Positions 5,190 to 8,604 of a stretch of 8,604 nucleotides of DNA are shown in pieces. Source of the stretch: Schlesneria sp. (lineage in GTDB: Bacteria > Planctomycetota > Planctomycetia > Planctomycetales > Planctomycetaceae); the NCBI GenBank assembly GCA_025353525.1, contig JANXOO010000017.1, positions 1 to 8,604 on the forward strand, given 5' to 3'. The notes under the pieces are model-generated. The model did no database searches. It was not told the DNA's origin and saw nothing but the letters and a program-made list of their open reading frames with translations. The stretch's first letter is position 1; every line of letters starts with the position of its first letter. The position numbers and the translations under genes are program-made.

Positions 5190-7793
5190 ATGCTGCTCCG
5201 ATGCTTATCGCGTTCGAAATTGCGTTCACCCATGACGAATCTTTCGGCCAGGGTTGTTCCTGTGCGGTGGTGGGGTGCGTTTCCGAATGCGATCTGCAGA
5301 CCAGTATTCCGAGACTTTTTCGCGATGCCGCTGCTTTCGATCTCGCTGTTCGTCTTCAACTCGAGTGCAGAATCGATTGCTGCTGATGCGATTGTTATCT
5401 CGCCTGCAGACGTGTCGCTGAAAGGGAATTTCGCTCAAACGCAACTTGTTGTTGCCGCCGCGCCCTTGGGCGAGAGTGGAACGGCTTCGGCGGACGACCT
5501 GACTGATCGGGCCAAATTTACATCTGCCAATGAACAGATCGCGACGGTCACCTCGACCGGTCGAGTTCTTCCGCGTAGCGATGGCTCGACGGACATCGTG
5601 ATCAGCGTCAACGAGACATCAAGGTCCGTCAAAGTGACTGTCACCGGAATGGTTGCGGAACCGCCTGTCGATTACCTGGACCAGGTCCGACCGGTGCTTT
5701 ACAAGGCAGGTTGTTCAATGGGTGCGTGCCATGCTGCCCAGCATGGGCAAGGGGGCTTCAAACTGTCCGTATTCGGGTTCGACCCGGCTGCCGACCGAAT
5801 GGCGATTGTCCGCGACGGACAGGGTCGACGTATCAATCCGCTCGACCCCGAAGCGAGCCTGTTTCTGCGCAAACCGACGATGCAGATGCCGCACGGCGGC
5901 GGACGGCGACTGGAGCCAGGTTCTCGAGACTATGAATTGCTTTTGGCCTGGATTCGTGGCGGGGCACCGGCTCCTGCAACCGAACATCCGATCGCCAGGC
6001 TCGTTGTCACGCCGAATCAACGACTGGGCCAGCCAGGTCTGCGGCAACAATTGCGTGTTGACGCGGTCTATGCCGACGGCAGTACGCGCGATGTCACCGC
6101 CTGGGCGAAATTCGATTCGATGGACGAAGGACTGGTTAGTGTTACTCGCGACGGCTTCTGTACCGTATCCGGTCGTGGGCAGGCTCCGGTGATGGTTCGG
6201 TTTGAAGGTCATGCCGACGTTGCGATGTTCGTGATTCCCTACGGAGCCCCCGCACGGCTCGAAGGCTGGGTCAACCAGAACGCGATCGACGAATTGGCAG
6301 CGAACAAATTTCGCGAACTCGGCATCGACCCGTCACCCCTATGCGACGATACCACGTTTCTGCGCCGGATTTTTCTCGATGCAACCGGAACCCTGCCCGC
6401 CCGCGACGAAGTCGACGAGTTCCTGGCAAACATATCAGGTCATCCGTCAAAGACCGACGTACGTGCCGTCTGGATCGATCGGGTTCTGGGACTGACCGAA
6501 TCACCAAAAAAGGGACTCTATAACGAACGCTATGCTGCCTACTGGACGCTTCGGTGGTCGGACCTGATTCGCAACAACAGTCGCGACTTGCAGGAAACCG
6601 GAATGTGGGCCTTGCATAACTGGATCAAAGGATCGTTCCGCGACAATTTGCCGTTCGACAAGTTCGTATCGCTTCTGGTCCAGGGAAAAGGATCGAGCTT
6701 TTCCAATGGGCCCGCCAATTATTTCATCGTGAATAATACGCCGCAGATCCTGGCCGAATCGACATCCCAGTTGTTTCTGGGGACGCGGTTGACCTGCGCG
6801 CAATGTCATCACCATCCATACGAGAAATACAGTCAGGACGACTACTACGGGTTCGCCGCGTTCTTTGCCAGAACAGGATTGAAATCGAGTCAGGAATTCG
6901 GCCTGTTCGGTGGCGAACGGGTCGTCATCATCCGGACGGGTGGCGAAGTCTATCAGCCACGATCAGGAAAACTGATGGCCCCCAAGCCACTTGATGCTGA
7001 TCCGGTAGACCATCCGCTCGACCGCCGGATGGCTCTTGCCGAATGGATGACGTCGCCGGCAAATCCGGCGTTCGCTCGCGCTACGGTCAACCGCTATGTC
7101 GGCAATTTGCTTGGGCGAGGTCTGGTCGAACCGGTCGACGATATGCGAGCGACCAATCCGCCAACAAATCCTGCGATGCTGCAAATGTTATCAGATGTAT
7201 TGATCAGGAGCGGCTTCGACCTGAAACAGCTGATCCGGACAATTATGATGTCGCGCCTGTATCAGCTCGACTCGCAGCCAACTCCGCAAAATGTATCGGA
7301 CTCAAGGTTTTACAGTCACTTCGAAGTGAAACGGCTGACGGCCGAACCGCTGCTCGATGCCATCGATTTTGCGGCGGGAACGCAGACAAAGTTCAATAAC
7401 CTGCCGCTGGGGACTCGAGCGATCGAAATCCCCGATGCAGAATATCCCGATTATTTTCTGAACACGTTCGCCAAGCCACGCAGGACAAGCGTGTGCGAAT
7501 GCGAACGGTCTCCCGATGCGAATCTCGCCCAGGCGTTGCATACCCTGAACGGCGACATCCTGGCCACGAAGATCTCGACAAACACAGGCCGCGTTGAAAA
7601 GCTTTTGGCCGAAAACAAGCCACATGCAGAGATCGTCACCGACATCTACTATGCCACTCTTTGTCGAGCCCCTTCGCCCGCAGAAACCAGCGCCTCTGAA
7701 CGATTGCTGACAGAGTACACGTCGCCGAAAGAATGCTACGAAGACCTGTTGTGGGCACTGATTAATTCCAAAGATTTTCTGTTCGTCCGATGA
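5190..7793 (+). CDS. Secreted Big_2 / cytochrome-like / DUF1549-DUF1553 protein
   Basis: This is a large exported protein of a family expanded in planctomycetes; its biochemical role is not established. I prefer ATG 5190 (867 residues) because AGGAG at 5177-5181 precedes it by 8 bases. An in-frame ATG at 5148 lacks such a site, and starts at 5232 or 5325 are possible. The hydrophobic signal segment (MPLLSISLFVF) falls at residues 46-56, so the leader is long. Domains (numbered from 5190): Big_2-like, about 69-154; planctomycete cytochrome-like segment with CSMGACH (175-181), a CxxxCH variant; second Big-like, about 269-350; DUF1549, about 363-566, including CAQCHHHP at 536; DUF1553, about 606-861, with the typical NRYVGNLLGRGLV. 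No DUF1501 partner gene follows, although the two often pair. The CxxCH motif might bind haem or metal, which is inference. Confidence 0.92.
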   Translation: MLLRCLSRSKLRSPMTNLSARVVPVRWWGAFPNAICRPVFRDFFAMPLLSISLFVFNSSAESIAADAIVISPADVSLKGNFAQTQLVVAAAPLGESGTASADDLTDRAKFTSANEQIATVTSTGRVLPRSDGSTDIVISVNETSRSVKVTVTGMVAEPPVDYLDQVRPVLYKAGCSMGACHAAQHGQGGFKLSVFGFDPAADRMAIVRDGQGRRINPLDPEASLFLRKPTMQMPHGGGRRLEPGSRDYELLLAWIRGGAPAPATEHPIARLVVTPNQRLGQPGLRQQLRVDAVYADGSTRDVTAWAKFDSMDEGLVSVTRDGFCTVSGRGQAPVMVRFEGHADVAMFVIPYGAPARLEGWVNQNAIDELAANKFRELGIDPSPLCDDTTFLRRIFLDATGTLPARDEVDEFLANISGHPSKTDVRAVWIDRVLGLTESPKKGLYNERYAAYWTLRWSDLIRNNSRDLQETGMWALHNWIKGSFRDNLPFDKFVSLLVQGKGSSFSNGPANYFIVNNTPQILAESTSQLFLGTRLTCAQCHHHPYEKYSQDDYYGFAAFFARTGLKSSQEFGLFGGERVVIIRTGGEVYQPRSGKLMAPKPLDADPVDHPLDRRMALAEWMTSPANPAFARATVNRYVGNLLGRGLVEPVDDMRATNPPTNPAMLQMLSDVLIRSGFDLKQLIRTIMMSRLYQLDSQPTPQNVSDSRFYSHFEVKRLTAEPLLDAIDFAAGTQTKFNNLPLGTRAIEIPDAEYPDYFLNTFAKPRRTSVCECERSPDANLAQALHTLNGDILATKISTNTGRVEKLLAENKPHAEIVTDIYYATLCRAPSPAETSASERLLTEYTSPKECYEDLLWALINSKDFLFVR

Positions 7794-7939
7794 AGTCGCA
7801 GAATTTGCCAGCGAGCAGGCGACCGATCCTTGCAGAGTTCCCGAAATTCAAGCATCCTCATCTGCTTCACAGAAGCTGAGTTCACGGCGACCGGCAGTGG
7901 AGATTTTACCGGCTGAAAAACCGGGACAGGCATCAGGAA

Positions 7940-7969
7940 GACCCCCGGCGTGTTGGGGTCCCCTTTTTT
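7940..7969 (+). terminator. Intrinsic terminator after the DUF1549/DUF1553 gene
   Basis: GACCCC (7940-7945) pairs with GGGGTC (7955-7960) across a 9-base loop, followed by CCC and TTTTTT (7964-7969). It lies about 150 bases after the stop and about 50 bases before the next gene. This suggests the helicase gene has its own promoter or is reached by read-through. Confidence 0.6.
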
Positions 7970-8018
7970 CAGCAACTGTTTCTGCCGGTCGTCCTGCAGA
8001 GGAAGCGTATCGACACTT

Positions 8019-8604
8019 ATGGCATCACGGCCTCAATTCACGGACCAGCAGGCGGCAGCGATTCTGACGCAGGGGATCTCGATTGCGCTCTCCGCAGGAG
8101 CCGGTTGCGGAAAGACGTTCGTTCTGACGCACCGCTTTCTGACGGGACTTGAAACGAATGAGGCGGGCGGGCCCGAAACGGACTTGCATCAACTTGTTGC
8201 GATCACGTTCACAGAACGGGCGGCTCGCGAAATGCGTGACCGGATTCGGGCAGCATGTCACGAGCGGTTGCAAAACTGCCAGGCCGACGATGTCGAACAC
8301 TGGCTGGGGATTCTTCGCGGTCTCGATGCGGCCCGAATCAGTACGATCCATTCGTTTTGCACGAGTCTGCTAAGATCACAAGCGGTCGAAGCGGGGCTCG
8401 ACCCTGGGTTTGCCGTGCTCGAACCGGCACTGGCTGACACACTGCTGCGACATGTGGCGCGGGATACTTTGCACGAACTGATCGAAACTGGCGACGACGA
8501 TGCGATTCAATTCGTTGTCACGTTTGGACTCGAACGCGCTCGCGAGTTACTGCGGAAACTGACCGCCCAGCGATTTCAGATGGACTTTTCGGCATTCGCT
8601 GACG
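8019..8604 (+). CDS. AddA/UvrD-family DNA helicase, N-terminal part (runs off the window)
   Basis: The first 195 codons of an ATP-dependent superfamily 1 helicase, most like AddA/RecB-type helicase-nucleases used in double-strand break processing. Visible motifs: the Q-motif region FTDQQAAAI (7-15); Walker A AGAGCGKT (26-33), with Cys where UvrD has Ser; motif Ia LVAITFTERAAREMRDRI (59-76); and ISTIHSFCTSLLRSQAVEAG (107-126), the arrangement typical of AddA/RecB rather than plain UvrD. The C-terminal nuclease domain would lie outside the window, so AddA cannot be told from a nuclease-less UvrD relative. ATG 8019 is the only sensible start. AGAGGAAG at 7998-8005 is a Shine-Dalgarno-like tract, but the 13-base spacer is long. 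No addB is seen upstream. Confidence 0.85.
   Translation, partial: MASRPQFTDQQAAAILTQGISIALSAGAGCGKTFVLTHRFLTGLETNEAGGPETDLHQLVAITFTERAAREMRDRIRAACHERLQNCQADDVEHWLGILRGLDAARISTIHSFCTSLLRSQAVEAGLDPGFAVLEPALADTLLRHVARDTLHELIETGDDDAIQFVVTFGLERARELLRKLTAQRFQMDFSAFAD

Noticed and set aside
7736..7975. Minus-strand open frame of 79 codons after the DUF1549/DUF1553 gene
   Set aside because: It overlaps the end of the real gene and begins inside the intrinsic terminator. No motif recognised.

Overview
The window looks like a chromosomal segment from a planctomycete (Planctomycetales-type). The strongest pointer is the large secreted protein at 5190-7793. It combines Big_2-like domains, a CxxxCH segment, DUF1549 and DUF1553, an architecture expanded almost exclusively in Planctomycetota and related PVC bacteria. 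The TPR protein with a conserved C-terminal module and the mostly single-gene units with long intergenic gaps also fit. Genus and species cannot be read from the sequence.

Layout: (1) 100-1038 (+) is a secreted TPR-repeat protein with a good Shine-Dalgarno sequence and a TTGACA box upstream. (2) 1039-1989 is a gene-free stretch between convergent genes that holds a small graveyard of mobile DNA. It contains two oppositely oriented copies of a two-hairpin, GTAG-headed REP-like repeat. A C-terminal scrap of an IS200-like (Y1/HUH) transposase on the minus strand abuts one copy. A 132-bp foldback element with perfect 14-bp terminal inverted repeats and flanking TAA cuts the transposase scrap. (3) 1990-3522 (-) is a membrane-anchored SGNH/GDSL-type hydrolase. 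(4) 3955-4155 (+) is a tiny lipoprotein. It converges on csrA (4305-4499, -), and the two share a perfect 22-bp-stem bidirectional terminator. (5) 4500-5189 has no clear gene, but includes a GGA-rich, hairpin-containing csrA leader and a possible short ORF with a strong Shine-Dalgarno sequence. (6) 5190-7793 (+) is the DUF1549/DUF1553 protein, followed by an intrinsic terminator. (7) 8019-8604 (+) is the start of an AddA/UvrD-type helicase that runs off the window.

The genes do not form one pathway. Three code for envelope or exported products (TPR protein, SGNH hydrolase, DUF1549/1553 protein), one for a small lipoprotein, one for an RNA-binding regulator (CsrA) and one for DNA repair or recombination. 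The most unusual part is 1430-1965. The two REP-like copies differ at three base pairs, and each difference is compensated on the opposite side of the stem, which suggests the fold itself matters. The adjoining Y1 transposase remnant points to a REP/RAYT-style or IS200-derived system now inactive at this locus.
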